A DNA stretch of 64,000 nucleotides. It comes from CAMLFJ01 sp035524955. Its GTDB lineage: Bacteria > Methylomirabilota > Methylomirabilia > Rokubacteriales > CSP1-6. The stretch covers positions 38,280-102,279 of the forward strand of contig DATLFG010000100.1 of the NCBI GenBank assembly GCA_035524955.1. Reading direction: 5' to 3'. Every line of letters starts with the position of its first letter. Position 1 is the stretch's first letter. A model generated the notes under the pieces. The model saw nothing but the letters and a program-made list of their open reading frames with translations. It was not told the origin of the DNA and made no database searches. A program made the position numbers and the translations under genes. Below, in pieces: positions 19,714-27,876 of this stretch.

Positions 19714-20772
19714 CTAGGCCTTGCGGAAGCGGTGGATCCCGGCGCCGTCCACGAGGCGCGCGACCTGGCCCCGCGCTTCCAGGAAGTGCAGGTGCGCGAC
19801 GGTCTCGCCGATGGCGAAGCCGAGCTGGTGCGTGTCGAGCTGCCGGCGGAAGAGCACCGGTACCAGCTCGTGGGCGGTCCGCGGCTCCGCGAGCGCGTCG
19901 ATCGCCTCGCTGAGGCGCTCGTCGTGGTGATGCTGCAGGTGGTCGAGGCGCTTGTGCAGGCCGACGAAGGGCAGCCCGTGCGACGGCAGCACCAGCGTCT
20001 CCTCCGGGAGCGGCCGGAAGCGCCCGAGCGAGTCCAGATAGAGCTTGAGGGGGTTGCCGTTCGGCTGGTCCGGCCACACGCTCACGTTGGTCGTGATCTT
20101 GGGCAATACCTGGTCGCCCGAGATCAGCACGTTCGCCTCCGGGGAGAACAGGCAGGCGTGCTCGGGTGCGTGCCCCATCACCGTGAAGGCGTGCCACCGG
20201 CGGCCACCGATCGTGACCACGTCGCCCTCGCGGACCGCCCGGAAGCTGGGCGCGACCGAGGGCACGAGCTTGCGGTAGTTGTTGCCGAGGCCGCGGAAGG
20301 CCTCGGCCTGCGCCTCGGGGACGCCGTGGCGGCGATAGTGGTTGAGCCGCTTCTCCGAGTCGTTGCCGCCCATCCCCTGCCAGGCCAGATGGGCCATGAG
20401 CCATTCGGCCTGCGGGCACCAGAGCTCGACCCCGAAGCGCCGCGTCAGCCAGTCGGCGTTGCCGATGTGATCCGGGTGGAAATGCGTGACGAGCACGCGC
20501 ACGAGGGGCCGCCCGCCCAGCTCGCCCGCGAAGAGCCGCTCCCACAGCTCCCGCGTCGGCGGCAGCCCGATCCCGGTGTCCACCGCCGTCACGCCGGCCT
20601 CGTCGTCGAGCAGCCACAGGTTGATGTGGTTGAGCTGGAAGGGCAGCGGCATCCGGATCCAGCGGATACCGGGAGCCACCAGGACGCTTCGGCCGCCCTC
20701 GGGGGGCTCGGGCCAGGGATGCGTGAGACCGGGGGCGGGCGCGGCCAGCGGGTGCTCGGGCTCGGGCTTCAT
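19714..20772 (-). CDS. Metallo-beta-lactamase fold hydrolase, glyoxalase II-like
   Basis: A 352-residue MBL protein with THFHPDHIGN (HxHxDH) near residue 110, a histidine in VMGHAPEHAC, the bridging aspartate in ISGDQVLP and the last histidine in LPSHGLPF, giving a full two-metal site. The C-terminal ~90 residues (HHDERLSEAID onward) resemble the helical tail of lactamase-like hydrolases acting on thioesters or acyl substrates. The start is ATG at 20772. It lies 7 bp upstream of the AhpD-like selenoprotein gene in the same direction, so the two probably share a transcript. Confidence 0.82.
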   Translation of the reverse strand: MKPEPEHPLAAPAPGLTHPWPEPPEGGRSVLVAPGIRWIRMPLPFQLNHINLWLLDDEAGVTAVDTGIGLPPTRELWERLFAGELGGRPLVRVLVTHFHPDHIGNADWLTRRFGVELWCPQAEWLMAHLAWQGMGGNDSEKRLNHYRRHGVPEAQAEAFRGLGNNYRKLVPSVAPSFRAVREGDVVTIGGRRWHAFTVMGHAPEHACLFSPEANVLISGDQVLPKITTNVSVWPDQPNGNPLKLYLDSLGRFRPLPEETLVLPSHGLPFVGLHKRLDHLQHHHDERLSEAIDALAEPRTAHELVPVLFRRQLDTHQLGFAIGETVAHLHFLEARGQVARLVDGAGIHRFRKA

Positions 20773-20814
20773 GCCCCTCACTCTACCGCGTCCGCGAAGG
20801 GATGAGAGAAAACG

Positions 20815-20844
20815 TTGACTCTCGTCCGCGCGGTTCTCTATGCT
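20815..20844 (+). promoter_or_regulatory. Sigma-70-type promoter of the LysM gene
   Basis: TTGACT (20815-20820) and TATGCT (20839-20844) are separated by 18 bp. The -10 overlaps the ATG at 20840, so translation must start at the next in-frame ATG, 20861. Confidence 0.6.
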
Positions 20845-20860
20845 GGGAAGACGGTCCCGC

Positions 20861-21682
20861 ATGCATCGGCTCCTCGTCCTCTCCAGCGCAATCGGCCTCA
20901 CCCTGATCCTGGCCGAGCTAGCTCACGCGGGCAAGCCCGTGTGGTGCCACGAGGTCCGCCGCGGGGACACCCTCACCGCCATCGCCCGCCGGCACGGGGC
21001 GTCCGTGAGCGAGCTGCGCGGGCTCAATCGCCTCGGTCGGAACGCGATCCGCCCCCGCACCATCCTGATGCTGCCGGCGGTCCGCGATCTCCGCCGGGGG
21101 CGACTGGACCTGTCCCGGCCGCCGATGGTGGCCCGGCAGCACCGGCTCCGCCGCGAGAGCGCGGCGGCCGCGCGGGAGCGGCTCTCGCGGATGCGGAGCC
21201 TCGCGATGGTCGAGCACTTCCGGCGAACGGGGCTCCTGGTGGAGATCCCCCTCAAGACGCGGACGTACTACGTGGAAGGCGTGGGCACCGGTCTCCGGGT
21301 GGCGCGGCCGTGGACCAGGCAATTCGTCGAGCAGATCGCGCGGGCGTTTCACGATCTGTTCGGCAAGCCGCTCCGGATCACGAGCCTGACCCGGACCACC
21401 GCCCGGCAGCGCGAGCTACGCCGGACCAACCCGAGCGCGGCGCCCGCGGCGGGTCCGGTGCAGTCCACCCACCTCACCGGGGCGGCCGTCGACATCTCCA
21501 AGCGCTCGCTCTCGGAAGCGGAGATCGCCTGGCTCCGGACGGTGCTCGCGCGGCTGAAGGCCCGCGGCCTGATCCACGCGGCCGAGGAGTTCCGGGAGCC
21601 CCACTTCCACGTGCTGGTCCGGAAGGTCTACGCGACGTACGCCCGCGCCCTCCGCTCGCCGATCCTCGCCGGCGGCTGCTGA
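20861..21682 (+). CDS. Secreted LysM protein with DUF5715/M15-like domain
   Basis: A 273-residue exported protein. A signal peptide covers residues ~1-24. A LysM peptidoglycan-binding repeat follows (HEVRRGDTLTAIARRHG to RPRTILMLP). The C-terminal ~130 residues resemble DUF5715, related to M15 D,D-peptidases: STHLTGAAVDIS (H-x6-D) and EPHFHVLV (HxH) give the zinc-site pattern. It probably binds and perhaps trims the cell wall. Start choice is fixed by the promoter that overlaps the earlier ATG. Confidence 0.8.
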   Translation: MHRLLVLSSAIGLTLILAELAHAGKPVWCHEVRRGDTLTAIARRHGASVSELRGLNRLGRNAIRPRTILMLPAVRDLRRGRLDLSRPPMVARQHRLRRESAAAARERLSRMRSLAMVEHFRRTGLLVEIPLKTRTYYVEGVGTGLRVARPWTRQFVEQIARAFHDLFGKPLRITSLTRTTARQRELRRTNPSAAPAAGPVQSTHLTGAAVDISKRSLSEAEIAWLRTVLARLKARGLIHAAEEFREPHFHVLVRKVYATYARALRSPILAGGC

Positions 21683-21695
21683 GCGGTGGGCACCC

Positions 21696-22478
21696 TCATC
21701 CCGCCGGCCGGACCGGCTCGCTGATCTCCCACTGTCGCCCCTCGTTGTTCGCAAAGACCACTCGCAGCACGCCCGGGCGCGACACCCTGACCGGAAATCG
21801 GAGGATCGGATTGGCGCTGATGGCGGACGTCAGCGTGAAATGCGCGACCAGGTCCCGGTCGAAGTAGACGCGCACCTGCTTGACGAAGAACTCGGGGCGC
21901 TCCCGTACGTAGACGCCGCCCTTGAGGCTCAGGCCCGTGTCGGAATCGTGGTCCAGCTTCGTCCGGACCTCGACGATCTCCCCGAGGCGCGGAACCCGAG
22001 CCAGCCGAAGCTTCGGGTTCCCCGACCGCTCCCTCGAGACTCGCTCGGGGGCCGTGGCACAGCCATCACCCGCTACCCGTACCGCACGGGTCGCGACGAA
22101 GCGTCCGTGCCTGGTGCACTCCGCCGCGGCCTGGACGACGCCCCCGACGCCCGAGCGCATCGGGAAGGCGACCGAGGCCCGCCCGCTCTCGGGGGTGAAC
22201 CGGTAGGTCCCCTTGTGCGCGACCGGGTCGGTCGGCAGGACGATCTCGAGGGACCGGATGTGGTGGTCGCGCTCCATCGGATGCTCGACCGATACGCGAA
22301 CCGGGACGGCGGCGGGATCCTCGGCCAGGATAGGGAGGTCGAGCTTCGGCCGATGATCATCCGCGCCGGCTTCGGCCCGTCCCAGCTCCGGGCGGAGCAC
22401 GAAGGCCCCGGTACCCAGCAGGAGGCTGAGCGCCGTTCGCCGATCGCACTCGCATGGCATCCTCTCCCGCATCGGCAA
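21696..22478 (-). CDS. SoxYZ-fusion carrier-like protein
   Basis: A 260-residue exported protein: DRRTALSLLLG is a Tat-like signal near residue 13. Residues ~50-150 resemble SoxY and ~165-260 SoxZ (VPRLGEIVEVRTKLDHDSDTG, then SAISANPILRFPV). The SoxY carrier cysteine would be in GDGCATAP, the place of GGCSAP in the quinoprotein-dehydrogenase-associated SoxYZ-like carriers. No soxAX, soxB or PQQ dehydrogenase is present in the window, so the partner is unknown. It is the last gene of the minus-strand envelope run and follows a TlpA gene that could keep its cysteine reduced. Confidence 0.7.
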   Translation of the reverse strand: MPMRERMPCECDRRTALSLLLGTGAFVLRPELGRAEAGADDHRPKLDLPILAEDPAAVPVRVSVEHPMERDHHIRSLEIVLPTDPVAHKGTYRFTPESGRASVAFPMRSGVGGVVQAAAECTRHGRFVATRAVRVAGDGCATAPERVSRERSGNPKLRLARVPRLGEIVEVRTKLDHDSDTGLSLKGGVYVRERPEFFVKQVRVYFDRDLVAHFTLTSAISANPILRFPVRVSRPGVLRVVFANNEGRQWEISEPVRPAG

Positions 22479-22513
22479 GCTCTCCCTTCTTCGACGGCCT
22501 TGTCTCGATCGCT

Positions 22514-23104
22514 CTAGCGACCTTCGAGCAGCTGCTCGATCACCTCGCGGGCCGCGGGGCTGTCCCAGTCGCGTGCTCCGGCCGCGACGGCCGCGATCGC
22601 TCCGCGGCGGTCGATGAGGATGCTGGTCGGCAGCCCGGCCATCCGATACTCCCCGGCCACGGTCATCCCGGGGTCCAGCCCAATCGGGAACGTCAGCGCG
22701 AAGCTCTTCACGAAGGGGCCGACGACCTGTTCACCCCCGCGGTCGATCGACAGGGCCAGGATCGTGAACCCTCTGGACTTGAAGCGGCGGTAGAGCCGCT
22801 CCATCGAGGGCATCTCTTCGCGGCACGGCGGGCACCAGGTGGCCCAGAAGTTGAGGAGGATCACCTGCCCCTTGAAGTCGCCCAGCCGGATCGGGGACCC
22901 GCCGAGGCCGGGCACCGCGAAATCGGGGGCGGTCGTCCGACGCCTGGGGCGGAAGAGCTGCAGCGTATCGAAGGGATCCTTCGCCGAGGCTCGATCCGGG
23001 CGAAAGAAGGGTAACAGCGCCCCGGCTACGATCAGCCGCCGCCGGCTGATCACGACAGAGCCCCGAACCGCACCCGCGTGGGCCGATGCCGGTCTGTATC
23101 CCAT
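22514..23104 (-). CDS. TlpA-family thioredoxin-like protein, exported
   Basis: A 196-residue thioredoxin-fold protein. ISRRRLIVAGALL is an export signal (Tat-like). The redox site is WCPPC in FWATWCPPCREEMP, and the cis-proline strand is GLPTSILID. These proteins reduce periplasmic disulfides or metallochaperones; the adjacent SoxYZ-like carrier and the upstream TlpA/DsbE gene indicate envelope thiol chemistry. Confidence 0.85.
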   Translation of the reverse strand: MGYRPASAHAGAVRGSVVISRRRLIVAGALLPFFRPDRASAKDPFDTLQLFRPRRRTTAPDFAVPGLGGSPIRLGDFKGQVILLNFWATWCPPCREEMPSMERLYRRFKSRGFTILALSIDRGGEQVVGPFVKSFALTFPIGLDPGMTVAGEYRMAGLPTSILIDRRGAIAAVAAGARDWDSPAAREVIEQLLEGR

Positions 23105-23114
23105 CGCCGAGCCG

Positions 23115-23690
23115 TCACCGTTGGACCGACTGATATTCGCCCTGCCCCTCGGAAGTGCTGACGATCCCTTGGAGTGCCTCGTCGAGTTTGGCGCTCACGG
23201 TCTCCACCCCGAGCGTCCCGACGTGCTTGTAGGTGATCCTTCCCTCTCGATCGATGATGAAGGTCTCCGGGAGACCCCATACCCCGTAGTCGATCGCGAT
23301 CTTGCTGCCGGGATCGATCCCGTTCGGATACGTGACATCGAACTCCTGGAGAAACCCTCGGGCCGCCTCTTCCTTGTCCTGGATGTTGATCCCCAGGAAC
23401 ACAACGTCCCGCTCCCGGTATCCTCGCCAGGCCGCCTCGAGCATCCGGGCTTCGGCTCGGCACGGCGGACACCAGGAGGCCCAGAAGTTCAGGAAGACAA
23501 CCCGGCCACGCAGGTCGTCGAGGCGCAGCATCGAGTCGTCGAAGAGGGTCAGGGTGAAGGTGGGCGCGGGCTTGGCGAGGAGTGGGGTCGGGATGAACTT
23601 CGGCTCCCGGGTGAACCCCCAGGCCAGCAGAGCCAGCACCGCCACCGTCGGGACCAGGATCGCACCCGTGCGCAGCGCGCGCCGGCTCAT
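23115..23690 (-). CDS. TlpA/DsbE-family thiol-disulfide oxidoreductase
   Basis: A 191-residue membrane-anchored thioredoxin (helix at ~8-25). WASWCPPCRAEARML holds the CPPC site, GINIQDKEEAARGFL and YPNGIDPGSKIAIDYGVWGLPETF are DsbE/CcmG-type blocks. The ATG at 23690 overlaps the EpsI stop by 4 bp (ATGA). CcmG acts in cytochrome c maturation, but no ccm genes lie here; it could equally serve copper-enzyme assembly with SCO and the CcdA-like protein. Confidence 0.85.
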   Translation of the reverse strand: MSRRALRTGAILVPTVAVLALLAWGFTREPKFIPTPLLAKPAPTFTLTLFDDSMLRLDDLRGRVVFLNFWASWCPPCRAEARMLEAAWRGYRERDVVFLGINIQDKEEAARGFLQEFDVTYPNGIDPGSKIAIDYGVWGLPETFIIDREGRITYKHVGTLGVETVSAKLDEALQGIVSTSEGQGEYQSVQR

Positions 23691-24442
23691 CCACCACTCG
23701 GGCGAGTCCCGGCGGATCGCCGCCCACCTCCGGCACGGGATCGCTCGGTCAGATATTCCGGCAACAGCGGAAGGATGACCCGACTGAACTGTTGGGCGGT
23801 CGCCCGCGTCCTCTCGATATCTCCATCGACCACCGGCAGCGCGATTCGCACCATGCTGGCGGCGCTGGGGCGTCGCCACACCGCGTTCCAGAGCAGCTGC
23901 ACGGACCCCCTCAGATAGCTCGCCGTCCACCGGTCGCCAACGCCGAACCAGTACAGGAACAGCACTTGTCCGGTCGGCGTCGTGCCCAGAAACATGTTGG
24001 CCTCGAGCTGCGGCGAGCCCGCCGTGTCGCCCAGCCCGACTCGGACGAGCCCGGATCGGCTGATCGTGTTCCCCGCCGCCACGAACGACACCTCGGGCGG
24101 ATGAAAACCCCGATGACCGCGCTCGAAATAGGTGACGAGCAGGTCCACGGTGTCGCTCCCACCAGGGCGACGGTAGACCCGTGAAAGCACCGCGCTCGTT
24201 TCGAGAACTGCATAGACCATGTCCGGCTTCGCCAGCAGCACGTCCTGCCCCCTCCACTCCCCCACGGTCAAGGGGAATTCGCGCAATCTGACCTCATAGT
24301 CCTCCTGCCGAGCTCCCGCCGACCACAACGAGAACGCCGCCGAGACCACGAGCATGGCGATGACGACGGTATATCGACGGCGCCTCGTTCGGCCACCCGC
24401 CGCGCCGTCGGACGCTGCCGCGTGCACCCACGGGGCCGTCAT
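23687..24442 (-). CDS. EpsI-family exosortase-associated protein
   Basis: A 251-residue protein with one N-terminal helix (~24-42) and an EpsI-type exported domain: FPLTVGEWRGQD, LETSAVLSRVYRRP, and VTYFERGHRGFHPPEVSFVAAGN, which carries the family's PPE-containing segment. It overlaps the exosortase gene by 4 bp (ATGA). EpsI proteins accompany exosortases and are linked to exopolysaccharide export and protein sorting. Confidence 0.82.
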   Translation of the reverse strand: MTAPWVHAAASDGAAGGRTRRRRYTVVIAMLVVSAAFSLWSAGARQEDYEVRLREFPLTVGEWRGQDVLLAKPDMVYAVLETSAVLSRVYRRPGGSDTVDLLVTYFERGHRGFHPPEVSFVAAGNTISRSGLVRVGLGDTAGSPQLEANMFLGTTPTGQVLFLYWFGVGDRWTASYLRGSVQLLWNAVWRRPSAASMVRIALPVVDGDIERTRATAQQFSRVILPLLPEYLTERSRAGGGRRSAGTRPSGG

Positions 24443-25323
24443 CCCACGATGGTGGTCGGCGCCCGGCCGTTCCATGGCCGGAGGACCTTCGAGACGAGGT
24501 ACAGACCGAGGAAGGCAATGGCGAACACGAGCAGGCCGGTCGTGAAGTCGGTCCACTCGAAGGCGCGACCCCGAGACCCAAAGTAGTAACTGACCAGGAC
24601 CATGGCGACGACACGCACCAGATTCGCGGCCACCGCGAGCGGCACCGACGCGGCGAACAACATCCACTTCCTGGGCGCGGAGAGCGGCGTGAGATACGCA
24701 TAGACGGCCCCGAGGGCCGTCAAGGCGATCAGCGACCGCAGCCCGCTGCAGGCGTTCTCGATCTCGACCACCCCGTTCGGCAGCGTGAGATAGGCGCCCT
24801 CGAGAAGCACGGGAACGCCGGAGGCGTCCACGATGTCGGTGGCGAGAGAGGCGACCAGCAGCTTGAGCCAGAACGTGATGTAGATGATCGAGATTTTCGG
24901 AAGCGGAATCATGTACAGGAGATAGGCGAGCGGGAACCAGAGCGCACGCGTGACGGCCGGCCCGAGCAGAGAGAGCGACAGCCCGGTCAGGACGACGAGC
25001 ATCGACAGCGCCGAAGCGAAGTTGACGAGCCAGGAGGTGCCCAAGCCGTACAAGAGCAGCCCGCTACCCAGCACCCAGAGCCCGGCTCGCGATGGGACAA
25101 CGGTCATCGTCTTGAGGCGGTCGCGCTTCCACCAGATGACGAACCCGCTCAGGAGCGGGATCAGGAATCCATGGCTGTAGTAGGAGTCGACCTCTACGTA
25201 CTTCCCATACAGGGTCACGAATACCGGAAGATAGATGACGCCGAACAAGAGGACGATCGCCGTCACCCTCGCGAGGGTTTCCCGGCGTTGCAGATCCAGC
25301 TCCTCAGCGAGGGTGACGTGCAT
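24439..25323 (-). CDS. Exosortase/archaeosortase-family transpeptidase
   Basis: A 294-residue polytopic protein. YYSHGFLIPLLSG, the catalytic cysteine C192 in IENACSGLRSL and the arginine R237 in NLVRVV are the family hallmarks. The third catalytic residue is normally a histidine in a short FHDFSG-like segment; here the aligned stretch is EWTDFTTGLLVF with no histidine. Exosortases cut PEP-CTERM-type sorting tails; no such tail was seen in proteins of this window. Its start overlaps the upstream methyltransferase gene by 20 bp. Confidence 0.85.
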   Translation of the reverse strand: MHVTLAEELDLQRRETLARVTAIVLLFGVIYLPVFVTLYGKYVEVDSYYSHGFLIPLLSGFVIWWKRDRLKTMTVVPSRAGLWVLGSGLLLYGLGTSWLVNFASALSMLVVLTGLSLSLLGPAVTRALWFPLAYLLYMIPLPKISIIYITFWLKLLVASLATDIVDASGVPVLLEGAYLTLPNGVVEIENACSGLRSLIALTALGAVYAYLTPLSAPRKWMLFAASVPLAVAANLVRVVAMVLVSYYFGSRGRAFEWTDFTTGLLVFAIAFLGLYLVSKVLRPWNGRAPTTIVG

Positions 25324-26101
25324 TCGCAGCCTCCGTGGTCCCTTCTGGTCGCGAGGGCAGGAACGCCGGCGTCCGGGCCGCGTACGCCCGGAATGCCTCC
25401 CCGAAGCGCGCCGTCAGCTCGCGATCCTCCCGCCGGGCCAGCCCGAGGTACGCGAGGATCAGCAGCGGCGCCATCACGAGCGTCGGGAGGGTCGGCCACT
25501 GGATGTTGAACGCCAGGACGATCAGGATCAGGCCGAGGTACTGGGGATGCCGCAGGTAGCGGTAGATGCCTGAGGTCACGAGGCCCCCACGCCCGCGGTA
25601 CACCGTCGCCCAGCCTACGGCCACGAGGCTCACGCCCAGCGCGATCAGCCCGACGCTCAGGAGCATCACGACATAGACGCCCACGTCGAGCGGCAGGACT
25701 CCGAGGCGCGCCAGGAGGAAGGCCCAGAGATGGCTCTCGTTCATCCCGAACGCGGCCGGGGGCAGCCCGAGCAGCGGCGCCAGGAGATAGACCGTCAGCG
25801 GGATCCCGAACATCTCGGGGAAGAGGGACACGAAGAAGGCGGTGGAGACTCCGGCGTTGCGCCACTCGACTCGGCGTCGAGGCCGAGCGAACCCGATGAC
25901 GAAGGCCGTGAAGACCGCGCTGACGAGCAGCACGGCCCGCCAGTTCCCGTACCAGTGATCGAACGGCATGTTCGTACCGCCCGGCGCCTCCCTGATCGTG
26001 AGCGCGAGGAGCGCGAGGGCAAGGGCCACCACCGCGCCGGCCAGCACCCACCTGACCGCCGACCAGGCACCGCGTCCTCGCTCCGGTAGATCGAAGGGCA
26101 T
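25304..26101 (-). CDS. Isoprenylcysteine carboxyl methyltransferase-like membrane protein
   Basis: A 265-residue membrane protein with about six helices. The C-terminal half carries SGIYRYLRHPQYLGLILIV and the LARREDRELTARFGEAFRAYAARTP tail (basic and acidic SAM-binding segment), which define the ICMT/PEMT-like phospholipid or isoprenoid methyltransferase fold. Its ATG overlaps the CcdA-like stop (TGATG). The substrate is unknown; the fold is common beside metal and cytochrome genes. Confidence 0.78.
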   Translation of the reverse strand: MPFDLPERGRGAWSAVRWVLAGAVVALALALLALTIREAPGGTNMPFDHWYGNWRAVLLVSAVFTAFVIGFARPRRRVEWRNAGVSTAFFVSLFPEMFGIPLTVYLLAPLLGLPPAAFGMNESHLWAFLLARLGVLPLDVGVYVVMLLSVGLIALGVSLVAVGWATVYRGRGGLVTSGIYRYLRHPQYLGLILIVLAFNIQWPTLPTLVMAPLLILAYLGLARREDRELTARFGEAFRAYAARTPAFLPSRPEGTTEAANARHPR

Positions 26102-26859
26102 CAGAGCCACCAGTAGATCAGCGTATCGTGTAGTCCGGCCACGATGAAGGCGGCCCCCGCGACCCTCGTCACCGACCGATGCCACCGGGCAACCCCGCCG
26201 GCCAGCCGGTCGGCGGCACCCCAGCCGAGAGACACCACCGCGGCCAGCGCCAGAAGCGGGATGGCCGTGCCGAGGGCGAAGACGGCCGGGAAGCTCCATC
26301 CGGCGGGGCTGCGAAGGGCCAGGGGCACCGTCAGCCCGAAGAAGAGCCAGAACAGCGTCGGGCAGAAGGCGAACGAGAAGGCGACCCCCAGAAGGAAGGC
26401 GCCGCGGCCGCCGCCGGAGACCTGTCCGGCCAGCCGGCGGCTCGGCCCGAGCCCGAACCCGCCCGGGAGGCGGACGAGCCCCAGCAGGCCGAGACCGACG
26501 AGCAGCATGAGCGGGCCCAGGAGCTTGCGGGTGACGACGACCACCGGGATCGACGCGCCCTGGAGCTGGAGGCCGAGCACCACCACGAGGCCGCCGACCA
26601 CGGAGTAGACGAGGACCTTGCCGGCGACATAGGCGAGGGAGGCGCCCAGGACGGGCGCGGTCCCGGCCCGGCTGGCGCTCCAGGCCAGCGCGCCCAGGTT
26701 CGTCGTGAGCTGACAGGGCGCGGTCGCCCCGATGAGCCCGAAGAGCAGCGCGCTCACCGGCGGCACGCTATTTCCCTCGATCCAGCCCTGGATCACGAGG
26801 ATCGGCCCCTGGGTGAGCCCGCTCAGCCACGAGTACCAGGCGATCACCAGGTCGGCCAT
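26101..26859 (-). CDS. CcdA/SafE-like membrane electron carrier or exporter
   Basis: A 252-residue six-helix protein. Two single cysteines sit in matching membrane segments, GATAPCQLTTNLGAL and FSFAFCPTLFWLFFGL, the inverted-repeat pattern of DsbD/CcdA reductases and of the related TauE/SafE-type proteins. CcdA moves electrons from cytoplasmic thioredoxin to TlpA-like proteins; two TlpA genes lie downstream in the same run, which favours that reading. Sulfite export is the alternative label. Confidence 0.7.
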   Translation of the reverse strand: MADLVIAWYSWLSGLTQGPILVIQGWIEGNSVPPVSALLFGLIGATAPCQLTTNLGALAWSASRAGTAPVLGASLAYVAGKVLVYSVVGGLVVVLGLQLQGASIPVVVVTRKLLGPLMLLVGLGLLGLVRLPGGFGLGPSRRLAGQVSGGGRGAFLLGVAFSFAFCPTLFWLFFGLTVPLALRSPAGWSFPAVFALGTAIPLLALAAVVSLGWGAADRLAGGVARWHRSVTRVAGAAFIVAGLHDTLIYWWL

Positions 26860-26880
26860 GGCGCCCCGACCCTCCCGCGC

Positions 26881-27135
26881 TCAGGCCAGCTCCCGCCGCA
26901 AGCGGTCGAAGTCCTCCCGGCTGATCTCACCCCGGGCGTAGCGGGTCCTGACGATCTCGAGCGCATCGTTCCTCGAACGGTCCCGTGGCGACTCGCCCGA
27001 CGCCGGGGCCAATCCCCTGACGGCGAGGACCACGCCGACGATCACCAGCGCCAGGAGCCCGAGGCCCAGGAGAAGATTGAACAGCATCCCGGCCCCCATC
27101 CATCCAAACCCGCTCCAGCAACTTCCCATTCCCAT
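26881..27135 (-). CDS. Small membrane protein with SHOCT domain
   Basis: An 84-residue protein: a Met/Gly/Cys-rich start, one helix (~17-40), then a C-terminal SHOCT motif (LEIVRTRYARGEISREDFDR). SHOCT domains are short oligomerisation or targeting motifs. It lies in the copper/redox run, as is common for such proteins; the precise role is unknown. Confidence 0.7.
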   Translation of the reverse strand: MGMGSCWSGFGWMGAGMLFNLLLGLGLLALVIVGVVLAVRGLAPASGESPRDRSRNDALEIVRTRYARGEISREDFDRLRRELA

Positions 27136-27186
27136 CGCGATCCCTCCCGAGGCGAGAAACGAAGCTCGATCGCACCGCGTCCTCCA

Positions 27187-27876
27187 TCAGCGCCCGGCCA
27201 GCAGCTCCCGAAGGTTGTCCCGCAGCCGGGCGAGCGAGCCCGGATCGTCGGTCCGGTGATAGGCGCGGATCCGGCCCTGGCGATCGACCAGGACGAACCG
27301 CGGGCTGTGCAGGATCAGCCCGCCGGAGCCGTGAGAGGCGAAGGCCGGGCCCGGCCCCGGTGGCCAGCCCGGCAGACCGCTCCGAGCCGCCGGCGTTGCC
27401 TCCGATACGCCCAGCCTGAAGCCGTCCCTAGCCAGGGCATGGATGGCCGGCTTCGGCCCCGTCAGGAACAGCCACCGTTCGGGATCCGCCCCGTGACGCG
27501 CGGCGTAGCGCCGCAGTGCTTCCGGCGTGTCGTGCGCCGGGTCCACCGTGATCGACACGAAGCGGAGATCGCGCGCGCCGGCGAACTCCTCCTGGAGGCG
27601 CTGCACCTGCAGGCTCTGGAGCGGACAGGTCTCGGTGCACGCCGTGTAGATGAAGTTCGCGAGCCAGACCGTGCCGCGAAGCGCGGCACGGGTCACGGTA
27701 CTCCCGCCGCGCTCGGTCAGCCGGAAGTCCGGCACCGGTCCGTAGTCCGCGAGCGTCTCGACCGTGCCCTCGGGGGGCGGGGGCTCCGGCCGGCGCCAGA
27801 GCGAGACGAGCGTGGCGCCGACGAGCACGTGGCCGAGTGCGAGCGCGCCGAGGGTGAGCAGCCCTCGCCGTCTCAT
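27187..27876 (-). CDS. SCO1/SenC-family copper chaperone
   Basis: A 229-residue membrane-anchored SCO protein. The copper site is C80-x3-C84 in YTACTETCP, with the third ligand histidine in LILHSPRFVLVD; the thioredoxin fold shows ITVDPAHDTPEALRRYA. SCO proteins load copper into the CuA site of cytochrome oxidase or other cuproenzymes. Here the only cuproenzyme is the multicopper oxidase immediately upstream, whose stop it overlaps by 4 bp (ATGA). Confidence 0.9.
   Translation of the reverse strand: MRRRGLLTLGALALGHVLVGATLVSLWRRPEPPPPEGTVETLADYGPVPDFRLTERGGSTVTRAALRGTVWLANFIYTACTETCPLQSLQVQRLQEEFAGARDLRFVSITVDPAHDTPEALRRYAARHGADPERWLFLTGPKPAIHALARDGFRLGVSEATPAARSGLPGWPPGPGPAFASHGSGGLILHSPRFVLVDRQGRIRAYHRTDDPGSLARLRDNLRELLAGR

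Noticed and set aside
27136..27189. SCO1 stop TGA in phase with the SHOCT gene
   Set aside because: The 17 codons between are unrelated to either protein and both have complete domains and own starts.
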